Positions 37,001-47,344 of a DNA stretch of 64,000 bases are shown one piece after another. A program made the position numbers and the translations under genes. Each line of letters starts with the position of its first letter. Within the stretch, counting starts at the first letter, position 1. Origin of the DNA: Rhexocercosporidium sp. MPI-PUGE-AT-0058 (lineage: Eukaryota > Ascomycota > Leotiomycetes > Helotiales); contig JAGTJL010000002.1 of the NCBI GenBank assembly GCA_020746875.1, positions 2,852,001 to 2,916,000 of the forward strand. The letters are read 5' to 3'. The notes under the pieces are model-generated. The model made no database searches. It was not told the origin of the DNA and saw only the letters and a list, made by a program, of their open reading frames with translations.

Positions 37001-37099
37001 AAAATAAGGCCTCTTAATCTTTATTAAAGGGGTCCTCCTCTTCTCTTAATAGAGGCTCAGTTAGCTCGTTGTTTAACCTTTTATAAAAGGAGTTAAATT

Positions 37100-37835
37100 T
37101 TTTTTTTTTTTTCCTTTTCTTAATAATAATAGCAGTCGCCTTACGCTTAATACCACTACGACGTATACGGTAATAAGTCACACTTATATCTTTATCTTTA
37201 TTTTCCTCTCCCTCTTTATTATTAATATTATTATCACAGCGAGCTATTTTAATTATTAAAGTGGCAAGGACTCGCGAGAACTTTAGTAAGGCCTTTAAAT
37301 ATTAAATATTAATATTATTTATAATAAATTTAACGATTTATAATAACGTTATTTAATTACTTAAATATAATATAGCAGAGAGCCCGAGTCTCTTTTAATA
37401 CCGTAAACCTTAACTTTTCTATAATTTTAAGCGCCTCCGTAATCGCTATAAGTAATACCTCGTCGATCGACGAGGCGGCAACTTAAACTTTTATATTATC
37501 GGTAGCTATTAATAACGCGTCGTACTCCGGGCCTATAAACCACGGAAGCTAAAAAGTTAAAAGTATTAGTATTAGACTCGTTTCAGAGGTTTTTTAGACT
37601 TTAACTTACGAGGCGGTAAGATCTCTTTTAAATTATATAATAAGTACATTTCTTCGAGCCACTCTTGTCGAAGTAATAAGAGTGGCCCGACTCCTTCATC
37701 ATTTGACGCACGTAGCGCACGCAGTAATTACGATAAGCCGCCGCTAAGGCTCCCGATGGGGTTAAAAGAGGCATTATTATAATTAGAATTCGGATTTTAT
37801 TATAAAAATCACGGGATTTCACTTACTTATTATTA
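37100..37835 (-). pseudogene. antisense ORF remnant between pol and the 3' LTR of Gypsy-2
   Basis: The minus strand holds coding-like stretches opposite to pol: from about 37,770 PSGALAAAYRNYCVRYVRQMM, then SGSKKCTY (a Cys-containing segment that looks like a damaged zinc-binding site), and further on, in another frame, GPEYDALLIATDNIK and VAASSIDEVLLIAITEALKII. They are interrupted by stops and at least one frame change. I do not know the family. Antisense genes between pol and the 3' LTR are found in some LTR retrotransposons; the residues here suggest a former small DNA- or RNA-binding protein. Confidence 0.45.
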
Positions 37836-38228
37836 TTTATTTATTTTAATTAACTAGTTATACGTATTAATAATTACATAATATAAATCGATAATTTAAG
37901 GTAACTTACGAAGAAGTGTATATTATTAAAAGAAGAAGAATTAACTCTTTGGAAAGTTTAACGTATATATGCGCTAATATAAGTAAATAAATTAATAACG
38001 CTAAGGTAACACAATATAATAAGTAACGGATTAAATTCGAACGCTTATTCCATTAATTAAATAAATAAAAGCTCGCTCTCTTATAATATATTATTTATTA
38101 TTATATAAGACCTTATTTACGCTCGCGTAACTTTGCTTAACCTCGGATAAGAGCCTTTAGCACCGTAATAATATTAAACTATAATTAATTAAAGATTAAA
38201 GATAATCTCTTTTTTAAAAAAAGAATAA

Positions 38229-38488
38229 TATAATAATAAGTGTACTTAAGAGCTTCTTAACGAGTTAAGGAATTTAGGGATTTAAAAGTAATTAAATTAT
38301 GCCGAGTCGAACTAGTACCGAAAGGGTTTTAAAGGAGCCTATATATATATAAACTCATACTCCTTTTACTCCCTCTTTTCTTTTTCATTTTCTTGTTTCT
38401 TTCGTATTAGACTTATTAGCTCTCGATAGCCTTAGCTAAAGTACTACTATATACCTCTTATACCGCTCTCTTGGCTAGTGACGTTACA
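38229..38488 (+). repeat. 3' LTR of Gypsy-2
   Basis: 260 bp, begins TATAATAATAAGTG (RIPed from TGTGACGATAGGTG) and ends GACGTTACA before GTGGT. Confidence 0.9.
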
Positions 38489-38636
38489 GTGGTCACCGAA
38501 TTCTGACACCTACTGGTGTAATTGTTTATTAAAGAATAAAGGCACATGAAATTTATATTACTTATATATTAGATATATATAATCTAGTATATATAGAATT
38601 TAAAAGTTCTTATTAATAGCTTTTATATAAATAATT

Positions 38637-39097
38637 TGTTATTACGGTCCGTGTATTTACTCGGCGTAAATACGAGTGGATGTGGTTGATCTTAAAGATC
38701 GAAAACTTGGAAGTAGGTGTATCACGTACGGCGGGATAAACAGTGACTAGTATAAGTAAGATATTATTTTCAGTTGAGCACGAAGCTCTTATTTTAAAGG
38801 CAGACGTGCTAGTCTTATATAAAACTTTTATTCTCCTTAAATCTTCTTAGATCTTAAGATCCTGAAGATTTATTAAGATCCTGAGATCTATTACGTGACT
38901 TGAGTCGCGTGATCTTACGGTCTATACCGCAGTACTTAGATAACGTACTAAAGAAACCGCTAGTTTACATATAAGTTCCGGGAGCTCGACAGCTCTTATG
39001 GGCTATACTCCTAAGAGCCTAATAGTTCCTAAAACTACGCCGGCTCTTAGAACACTTCCTCTTAAGGCTTAGTGGTCGCCTGGGAGCGTCCGTAATA
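38637..39097 (-). repeat. solo-LTR-like sequence, 461 bp
   Basis: Has short inverted termini (TGTTATTACGG at 38,637 and CCGTAATA ending at 39,097). Read on the minus strand, its first 28 bases closely match the sequence at 63,223, including the GGCGACCACTA stretch, and then diverge. No clear 5-bp duplication is seen. Moderately RIPed. Confidence 0.5.
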
Positions 39098-39580
39098 TTT
39101 ATATAAGAGAATTTAATTACTTGTTTATATAAGAACTACTAATACAAAATATTCTAATTTATTAAATTATTATATTTAATATATATACTATTAGGCATTG
39201 AAATTTATAACCTTTTTGTAAATTACTGTAAAAGCTTTTTTGTATGTAAATTTTTTAAATTATTTAAAGTTAAAATCCTTTTAATCTGTCGCTAGAAGAA
39301 AGGTAATACACTTATAATTAAAATTTTATATGATTCTATAAATGTTTGGTGGAGATAAAAATCGAGTTTTTAGTGTAAAGAGTGGCCGAAAAGCACGGGT
39401 GGCCGGAAAAGGGGGGGCGGGGTAGTGTAACGACGCAAGAGCCTTGGTACGTAGAAGTTGACTTAATACTTAGAATACAAAAACTATAGAGCTACTTTAT
39501 GGGAGGGAGGTAATATATAGAGAGTCGGAGGAGAGTCGGATCTGTTCCGGACCCCTGACTTAGCCGAAGCATACCTGTCG

Positions 39581-40884
39581 TTACAGGCAGGGACTTATAG
39601 CAGCCAACTCTTCTGGCTTCAGACAAACTGCACGTCGATGCCACCGTCCGCGTACTGGGGCATCAGGTACACAGTACTGGTCATCCCGCCAAACAATGGG
39701 CGCTTTGCAAAGTCCGGGTCCCCAAAATGCCGTAGTCGTAACGGTACTGTAGTGTGGTGTCTGACGAGACACCAAAATCTCTCTCTGGATCGAAGCGCCC
39801 GGCGGACATGACGGTGGACTTATCCGGGGTACTGGAGATGAGCGTCGCGAAGTTGCGGACCAGTACTCCTTTATTACCTCGGACAAGCTCTTGCGCAGTA
39901 CAGAGGCGACGTAAGACAGGGACTTGTTGGCGATCTCGCCTACTGGCAGCAACGAGGCTGAGATGTAGATGCTGTGGCCCATGTACTCTTGGGGAACATT
40001 GAGGATGCCGTGAATGTCTAGCGACCTGCCAATCTTGCCGATGGCATCGCCCTTTTTGTTGAGCTTGTTGACACGCGCCTCTGCCACTTTTGCTGCCAGC
40101 AGAAGGCGCCAATGGCGTCGTTGCTTGAGATGAACTTGACGGAAGGGTCAAACTCCTCTTTGTTTGATGGAGGGCCTTAAGGCCTGCACCAGTGATGCGG
40201 TAGTCCCGCCACTCAAAAGATGACAGAGGCGGATTGTCACACTTTCTCAGGTAGCTATGATCCATCATGGGCTCGTCTGGGCCGAGGAAAGGGATTATAT
40301 TCCTGCGATCGCGGCTGCCCTCGACCAGGGCCACTTCATGAAACTCCTCTCCCCTAACGGCAGTTGCAACGAGCTTCATGGCCCGGGAAAGACCGCCGGA
40401 GTCCATGATGTTATGCTGCGTACACCAGTGAACGAGAATACCGCCCTTGTCGAGGTTTACTTGCACAGCAATCAGCGGAGCAGGGTTTGCCTCGTCTTCT
40501 TGGTAGCTCAGAGGAAAGGTTGTCTGCTCCGTCAAGATGAAGCCATCAAGAGTGCGAAAGGTGCCTCTGGTAGCCATGATGTCTTCATAAGATGGGCAGA
40601 GCTCCTCGCAGTCTTTGATTTTACGCACCAAGGTACCGTCAAACTCTGGGCACGGCGCGACACGAAAGAGGCCCGCATTGCCCGCGCCGCTCCTCTCATT
40701 GGTGATCTTTCCGGCGAGGAAAGGGAATGCTATCACCACCTTTGCGTACCGCCGCCTGGAACTCCTCGACAATCTTTTCCTTGGACACATCGCTAGGCAT
40801 GGCGAAACCTGAGGTGTAGTGAAGGTAGGCCTTTAGGGTGGGTATCTGCCCGATGACATCCCGAAATTTCTCGAAGCCGACCAT
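39581..40884 (-). pseudogene. BAHD-type acyltransferase (trichothecene 3-O-acetyltransferase-like), frameshifted
   Basis: Relic of a CoA-dependent acyltransferase of the fungal BAHD group, which transfers acyl groups to hydroxyls of secondary metabolites. Start ATG 40,884. The first about 45 codons are in one frame, then a 1-nt shift near 40,745 moves to the frame that carries PFLAGKI and the catalytic HNIMD (HxxxD) at about 40,402-40,416. Further shifts occur near 40,160 and 40,090, and others precede the C-terminus, where a DFGVSS segment (equivalent of the family DFGWG motif) and a terminal KPEELAAI segment are recognisable. At least four frame changes over a family-sized 1.3 kb mean it is non-functional. 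Unlike the transposons it is damaged by indels and is not RIP-saturated. The neighbouring monooxygenase and transporter are also broken, suggesting one decayed cluster. Confidence 0.8.
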
Positions 40885-41556
40885 CTCGAATTACGTTGAA
40901 TGGTGAACTTGCTCAATGAAGCTTGTGGATACTGGCCAAGTGGCGCGCTTCAGAGCATCTATGGGGTTGGTTAGCGGTGTAAATTTTGGGGAGAAGGGGG
41001 GGTTCTGGAGGCGTCTGGTTTTTGGTTTTTTTTTTAGGCAAAAGCTATACTGACAATATAGTACAGATAAGTGTGCAGCACAAGGACTGCATTCAGAGGA
41101 TACCATTGTCTCAGAGAGGCCTTCATGTCGGTGTGGCCATAAAAGGGCGAGAACGAATACCTTTCGGAGTTGAACGTTGAACGATAAACGCGGCAGCCTA
41201 CGCAGATGATACGAAGTAAGTCCGCTCTGAAACGTACTTCCTTCCAATTATCACATGAGGTTAGGTAAGGTTGCGGATAAGCGCAGATTCTCTACCTCCA
41301 CAACAAGCATATTGCAATCATCAATTAGCAATTTTGGTGTGATGAAGAGTGGAATGATCGGTACTCGGCATTACTTGGAACCAGCGCAAGTAGCGATGCT
41401 GGAGCGAGGTCTCTTACTTGGCATATTCAAGTATCATGCCGTCCGGGACAACGCTTTGGGCTATTTAGCTGCGGTTGCCAGGTATCGCTCGTAGCTTTAC
41501 TCGGTATATCTTACATCCACATACCTTCAGTATCTAATCTACGATAGTCGGTTAAA
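40885..41556. other. intergenic between the acyltransferase and monooxygenase relics
   Basis: Likely divergent promoter region. Small ORFs on both strands show no domain. Confidence 0.4.
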
Positions 41557-42965
41557 ATGCTTGCGCAGATGGTTTTCGAAGTAGCTATTGTTGGCGGCGG
41601 CATTATTGGTGTCGTCGTCGCCATGGGTCTAGCCAAGCGTGGCGTCACGGCCGTCATCTACGAGCAGTCTCGGAGCTTCCGCGAGATTGGGGCTGGCGTC
41701 GCCTTCACAGCCAATGCCATGAAACGTATGGACCTGATAGATCCCAAGATTGTCGACGCCGTCAACCTGGTGGCCAAGCCGAACGGCGACCCAGACAACT
41801 CCAATGACTATGTCCAGTGGCTGGATGGTGTCCACTACGACGCCGAGAGCCCTGCGGCCACCGAGGGCAAACTCCTGTTCAAGCTGTACACGGGGTATAA
41901 GGGCTTCCAGGGTTGTCACCGCGCCCATCTTCTTGACGAGCTGATCAAGGTTATCGAACCGGGCATGGTCCGGTTTGGCAAGCGGGTGGAAATGTACAAC
42001 AACCGCGGCGCTGGAGAGAGACTGCAACTCAACTTTCAGGATGGAAGCACGGCGGAGGCAGATGCAAGCAGGTCCTCAGTACTCGTATTGTACTTTCCCA
42101 CCTTGCGACTTGAGCTACTAACAGAACGAGATGCACAGGTATCGCTTGTGACGGCATCAAATCCAGGGTCCGGCACATCATTCTCGGCGAGTCGAACCCG
42201 GCGTCATATCCCCATTTTAACCGTAAGGTGGCTTACCGCGGTTTGATCCCGATGGAGAAGGCCGAACCAGTCCTTGGCCGGTGCAAGGACCGGAATCAAC
42301 ACATGCACACCGGCCCGGCCGCTCACTTGTTGCACTTCTGCGTCGCCTAGCAGACAGTCTTGAACGTTGTCGCGTTTGTCAACCATCCCGAACCGTGGAA
42401 GGACGTTGACGGCGCCAAACCCATGACTGCTCCAGCTACGCGTGAAGAGGTGGTGGATGCGTTTGCATCGTGGGGCCCGACAGTGCGCTCAATTACGGAA
42501 ATGCTGCCCGACAAGCTGGAAAAGTGGGCGATATTTGACACTTATGACTACCCGGCCTCCACGTATGTTGCCGGGCGAGTGTGTCTTGCAAGCGATGCCG
42601 CACACGCCTCGGCTTCTCATCACGGAGCTGGCGCTGGGATAGGCGTCGAGGATGCTCTCGCCCTGTGCACATTGCTGGAAAAGCTCTTGAAAACACCCTG
42701 GGGCTCGACGGCGGCGAGGGCAAAGGCCGTGGAAGAGGCGTTCATCATTTACAACGACGTTCGTCGGGAGCGAATCCAGTGGCTGGTGAACAGCAGTAGG
42801 AACGTCTGCGATATCTACGAGTGGATCTACCCTGAGACAGGAACGGACTGGGGGAAATGAGAGGCTGAGATCACTAAGCGTTCGCACAAGTTATGGTACT
42901 TTGATGTTGAGGGCATGCTGGATGAGCTGGATGAGAGATTCAAGCAGATAAATGTGACTGAATAG
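41557..42965 (+). pseudogene. FAD-dependent (salicylate hydroxylase-like) monooxygenase with nonsense codons
   Basis: Class A flavoprotein monooxygenase, which hydroxylates aromatic substrates using NAD(P)H. ATG 41,557 (or 41,569). N-terminal Rossmann motif VAIVGGGIIG at residues 8-17; YEQSRSFREIGAGVAF follows. An intron ends at about 42,138 (branch CTACTAAC, acceptor CACAG), but the donor side near 42,065 cannot be joined in frame with a GT as read, so a splice or indel lesion is likely. Exon 2 opens [11 protein letters not shown], the family DG motif, and continues to an in-frame TAG at 42,348-42,350. It resumes through GRVCLASDAAHASASHHGAG (second FAD motif, GD changed to SD) to a TGA at 42,858-42,860, after which 34 more family-like codons run to TAG 42,963-42,965. 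Two nonsense codons plus the intron defect make it a pseudogene. Divergent from the acyltransferase relic. Confidence 0.85.
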
Positions 42966-44707
42966 AAAGAGACAAACAAAAACTAGACATTGCTTCTGGC
43001 TATACAGTAATTTTACGGATGAGATAGAAAAATCGATACTTTATTTAACAGCCTGTTTTAGGTCTTCAAACGATGCGTGGCAGGCTTCATTCGGGGGGCC
43101 GCTCGCGTAGCTGCTGCACCCAAACATGTTGGCGAGCCCTCGTCCAGTTCTTACACCCAGCGTCAAGGGGGTTTCAGATCTGATAGCACCGTACGGTATC
43201 GGTGATAAATAAAACCACTTAATTCAGGCAATTCCACCAATCCATCGCGTAGTGTGGTTGGACTGGCCTTAGGCTTGGATTTGGGCGATGACATTGGCCT
43301 GCGCCTCCACTGTGGTCAAACTCGAGGACGAAAGCTTAACACCATGGCCATGTCTGTCGCCAGCTTAGGGCCCCGTTTTTGTATCGTCGTGAACATTATT
43401 CTGTCCGAGTTAGTCTCTGACGCCTCCAAAAGATGCAAGAAATCGAGGAATGGTATACCTGGATATCTCAAGACTCAAAGTGGCAGGGAGAGTAGAGGTT
43501 TTGACTGATTATGGCGTGATAAAATTCAAGTATATCCATCGCATGAAGCGCGGAAGTTCATTATTTATTGGGGAACAGACACTTTGGCTCCTCTCGGAAT
43601 GCGGAGATAGCAGAGGAACTAGAAGTCGAGGAAAGTATCCCTCGATCCCTGTCCCATAATTACCCCATGATGGAATTGAGGCGTAATTGAGAGGTAAATG
43701 GGGACAGTGCGCGTTGATTCCTTCTCAATCATGTATAGAAACGAACGACATCATGTCATGAGGCTTCTTTTATCAGCCTAATTGACGAATATAGGAGAAG
43801 CTTTTTTGGAGATGGTCGGAGGCTAGTGAATACTCACGGACATACTCCGTTCAGTTGTATACGGCGGGAGATTGAGGAGAAATGTGGCGTTCGCCCTTCT
43901 CGGCTACAAGTTTGTGTACAGGAGAAGAAACAGAATCGTATTGTTGATCTTCTCAGTTGGCTTAGCGACCTCCACAAAACCGGAATCTGACCGAGGCTAG
44001 AGGATACCCCTAGACACAGAGCGAGTAACTACTATGTATACAGCGGTGAATCTGATACCGGTAGGAGGAGTATGATCATGTTACTTACCCTGCCTAATGA
44101 TCTTCCTTGTCGGCTTGACGAAAGGCTTGAGAGAAGGACAAGCTTCTTCGGTAGTTGGCCGAGTCTAGAGGTTCACCACCCCTCAGTACGTATCCCCATC
44201 CTAGAGGACAGTAGATGAAAAACTTCAATTATGTTCTCTTGGGAGTAATGCTCCGTGTCTACGTGGCCATATGGTGCATTCCCCCATCTTTGCTTAGTCT
44301 CCACAGACGTGGTTACATTCCTCTTTTGGAGACTTCGTTCTCCCTCTCCCCCTTCGTCTCTACCTAACACACTCCTCAGTCCTCAAGATTCCTAGTACCT
44401 GAGCCATTCCCCCCTGCCTGACTGACTCCACATGTATCCCGATTCCCACACTACAACATTGCAAAGTCACAGCTAGGGTACGGAATCTTAGACTACATAA
44501 AGAAAGGCTCTCGCCCCCTAGACCGGGCAGCCTGCAAGGTCTCGTCCTCATCTTTCTTGATCTTCTGCTCGATCACTTTGCATTCTCTCTCTTCAAGACT
44601 CTTCAGTAGGCATCGCCTCCAAATCAGGAACAAGTCCGACTTGTGGTGGGGTGCCTGGTGTCATATATTTTGGAATTCTATCATAGCAACTAAATCCGAG
44701 CCCAACC
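42966..44707. other. 1.7-kb intergenic stretch, no gene recognised
   Basis: Ordinary composition. Short ORFs (43,254-43,659 plus; 44,173-44,551 minus) show no domain. Confidence 0.4.
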
Positions 44708-46216
44708 ATGACGTCTCTCATCAAGATGAAGCCGACCAACCTTGAAGTTTTCTACCCAGCGACCAGCAAGAGCGCGGTGTTGGAGAATAAACTTGTTCGC
44801 AAGTTCGACTGGAGGTTAATGCCGGTATTGATTGCCATGATTGTGTTGAAGGAAGTTTGACATCCGATCCAACGATGCCCGTGGATGTATTCAATTGATA
44901 CTGATGCTCTCGTCAGCTACTTCGATCGAAATGCCTTCTAGAATACTCGGATTCAGGGCATCGAAAAATATTTCGGCCTAGCAGAAGGAACACACTTCTA
45001 TCTCGGTCCTATCGCTGGATATCTGGCGCTCCAGATTCCCTCCAACAGATTGCTCATGCGCGTGCGCCCCAGCATCCACCTACCCGTCTACATGGCGCTC
45101 TAGGGTGTCGTATCTGCTTCCACCGCTGCCATCAAGAACTTCCAGGCCCTAGTAGTGTGTCGCTTCTTTCTCGGCTTCCTCGAGACAGCCTTTCCCCCCG
45201 GTGCCCTGGTTCCTACGATAGTACAGCGATTAAGTGTTACCCCTAGTCGACAGGGGGGTGTATTTTTCAAACGTACAACTCTCTTAAAACACAACATAAA
45301 TTTATAAAAAAAACTTGAGAATGTATCAAAAGATAAGGGGAATACATAAAAAGGGTTTTCCTCAAATTTTTAGGACTGTGGTGGTGGTATTACAAAGGAA
45401 ATAAGTTGTGCACTAAAATGACTAGGGGTAACACTTAACCGCTGTACCTCCGTATTGTCCAATTGATACACGCTCCAGGAGCTCGCAACCCACACAGCGG
45501 TGATGTACCGTGGTAGTCTACTGTTCTACTGTCAAGTGCCTTTGGAGGCGTCGTCGGCACGGGTGTCCAGTATGGCTTGGATGGTGTCCACGGCCTGGCA
45601 GCACCGTGGCAGTGACTCTTCATCATTGAGGGTGCCGTCACCGTGGTCGTCTCTCTCTCTATCCTCATGCTACCGGGCTCCCCTCGACGATCCGCTGGCT
45701 CTCGGATCAGGAAAAGGCCATCACCGTCCATCGTTTCGCTGACTGTCTCTATCTCGTCCAACGGGCGCGGCGAGCGGTACTTTTATCACGTCGGGCCGCT
45801 GGCGTCGTGTTACTTCTTGCTGTTCCTCATGTCTGGTGGTGCCTATGGAAGCTTTGTTATTTCCTATGTCTGGATCTCATCGACGGTATACAAAAGCCTC
45901 CCTGCTTGACTCCCTGACAGTACACCCCTTGTGATACATCTGCGGTTGAGTCGATGCTCATATGGACCTTTTCCCCCACCCAATTGAAAAATGTGCCGCC
46001 GCTTTCCTCCTTGCCAACATGGTTGGCAACATTGCATATATCTACTCGCCTTACATGTACAGCGACGAGCTCTTCGCCCCGCGGTACGTTGCCGCTATGA
46101 CCTGTAATATGCTTTTTGTATTTGCTGCCATTTTTGCCGCGACCCTGCTTCGCTTGTTCCTCAAGCGCGAGAATGGCAAACCTGAGGGCCGCCCAGGTTC
46201 CGCAGTCCGCCCCTGA
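44708..46216 (+). pseudogene. MFS transporter of the allantoate permease (Dal5) type, broken and split by a MITE
   Basis: Starts ATG 44,708 with the family N-terminus (NKLVRKFDWRLMPVLIAMIV). An intron with acceptor at about 44,918 leads to YFDRNAF, where TAG at about 44,940 stands inside the usual NALxNARIQG segment. The coding sequence goes on through GIEKYFGLAEGTHFYL, a TAG replacing Trp near 45,102 in MALWGVV, and the signature VCRFFLGFLETAFPPG. A 221-bp MITE is inserted at 45,224. After it come YTLQELATHTAVMY, a frameshift, GTGVQYGLDG and APWQ, then TGA for Trp near 45,614. The last part, IEKCAAAFLLANMVGNIAYIYSPYM and the terminal helix, is in the frame ending at 46,216. The product would have been a 12-helix plasma-membrane anion or organic acid/vitamin importer. 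Part of the decayed cluster with the two preceding relics. Confidence 0.85.
45224..45444. mobile_element. 221-bp mariner-type MITE inside the MFS relic
   Basis: Inverted repeats of about 25 bp: left CAGCGATTAAGTGTTACCCC, right its complement with one change. Flanked by TA on both sides (45,222-45,223 and 45,445-45,446), the Tc1/mariner duplication. The interior is AT-rich, non-coding and not RIPed. Confidence 0.9.
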
Positions 46217-47344
46217 CCAGAACACTGACCCCAAAAAGCCCGACGAGATCATTCAGAGCGCGCCAGGCGGACTTTTGAGGCCGAGCCCAGGTTTCCGTTA
46301 CAAGCTGTAGTTTGCATGTATATTTTGCGTGATGGACACTTCGGCAGGCAATTATTCTTGAACGTAGAGCGATACTGAGGAGAGTAGGCGAAAGTGCGAA
46401 ATAAGGTAGAGAAGATGCGAATAGGAGATCTGTGTATCGAAAGGAATATATATATATATTTTTTTGATGCACAAACTTTAACTCCAGAACTCTAATATCG
46501 TGCTGTACATAGCCTTTGGCTTCCTGCAAAATGTTGAGAACGAGCCCTCGAAGCTTATGTATTTGGTGATCTAGCATTCGCTTCACCCAATATGCTGACA
46601 TACTTCTCCACGATTTTACGCACCTACACGCAACCCTGACCGAGTTACACACACACATGACTCGCATTTTCGCTCCTGGTCGGGACTCACTATAAAATTC
46701 CGGGGTAATAATCATCGAGACCGTGAGAGTGTAAAGGTGGTGCGACTACTACAACACAATCGACTCTCAGATCAACGGTAAGATTAGACGGCTGGTCATA
46801 TATAGACCGCTCATGTTTCATAATTTGGGACTGGTTAAGATTGCACGTATACTCGAGAGCATGCCACTTGGCGTTTATCAATCCTTGCAGGTCACCAAGT
46901 CACCATACCAGACACGCTAGTAAATTGGAAGGATTGTTTACACAGGCAATCATCATATAATTTGCCCCATCAACCACCACCTCTACTAGGATCGCAAGAT
47001 GCAGTTCCATCCAAGCCACTTCGATCACCAAACAACACTTCCTGTTCTCTTCCTGTTTGAAGACCCTTTCGCTGCCTCATTTAACTCCAGGATACTAGCC
47101 TACCGGCCCAACGCCGAAGCAGAAAACCTCACGAAAAAAATATTTCATGCCAAGGGAGGACAGCTGGTCCCCCTTTAACGCCAACGCAAAGCAACCCAGA
47201 AAATGATAGCAGAACGTATCTCAGAAGTAGAGAAATAAAAAATTGTTCCTGCACTATCATAACCCCCGCTCAAGCCAACGCTATGCTCCTGCTTCCATTG
47301 TGTTTCTTTATCTGCTGTGATTACTCGTACCAGCACGCCCCTGA
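46217..47344. other. intergenic, no gene recognised
   Basis: Lies between the MFS relic and the 3' end of MED14. A 184-aa minus-strand ORF at 46,161-46,715 overlaps the MFS tail in antisense and shows no domain. Confidence 0.4.

Larger units (their letters stand above)
30825..38488 (+). mobile_element. complete chromodomain Ty3/Gypsy retrotransposon (Gypsy-2), RIPed
   Basis: 7664 bp with 260-bp LTRs and a perfect 5-bp duplication GTGGT (30,820-30,824 and 38,489-38,493). It is inserted in the 30,398 TIR element about 30 bp from that element's right end. Plus-strand translation through stops gives gag (to about 32.7 kb) and RT with VFIKLDIRAAFNRI near 34,100 and YFND at 34,303-34,314, a RIP-type change of the YxDD active site. 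Integrase follows, with a SNRGA*FISFF segment near 35,850 and a HKEINK*TEIMNRYINQRL segment (35.9-36.0 kb). A chromodomain (KEILSVKLYYNVFKY, LGYDPD, HKLRDFHVTYF) lies at about 36,570-36,730. Such chromodomains guide integration into heterochromatin. About 1.2 kb of extra sequence lies between pol and the 3' LTR. Confidence 0.9.
30398..38518. mobile_element. TIR element of about 450 bp (MITE-like), split by Gypsy-2
   Basis: Left end CACCAGTGGGTGTCAGAATTC at 30,398 has its inverted copy ending at 38,518, and similarity continues inward for about 60 bp (TTCTCACC / TCCTCACC). Removing Gypsy-2 and one duplication leaves about 452 bp. Target duplication not resolved. Carries no coding sequence. Confidence 0.65.
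30171..39427. mobile_element. outer DNA transposon with TIRs of about 200 bp, hosting nested insertions
   Basis: The left end (about 30,171-30,380) and right end (about 39,229-39,427) are inverted copies. Both start with a C-rich CTACC... run and CTTTCCGG / TTTTCCGG, then TTTACACYAAAAA and a CGATTTTT motif, and share AAATTTACATACAAAAA further in. The right end is followed by TA and a TA also lies a few bases left of the left end, as for Tc1/mariner-type elements, but the ends are too worn to prove the duplication. No transposase could be read. Much of the interior is later insertions. Confidence 0.6.

Noticed and set aside
46161..46715. 184-codon minus-strand ORF
   Set aside because: Antisense to the transporter C-terminus at one end, no domain, and no intron or promoter context.
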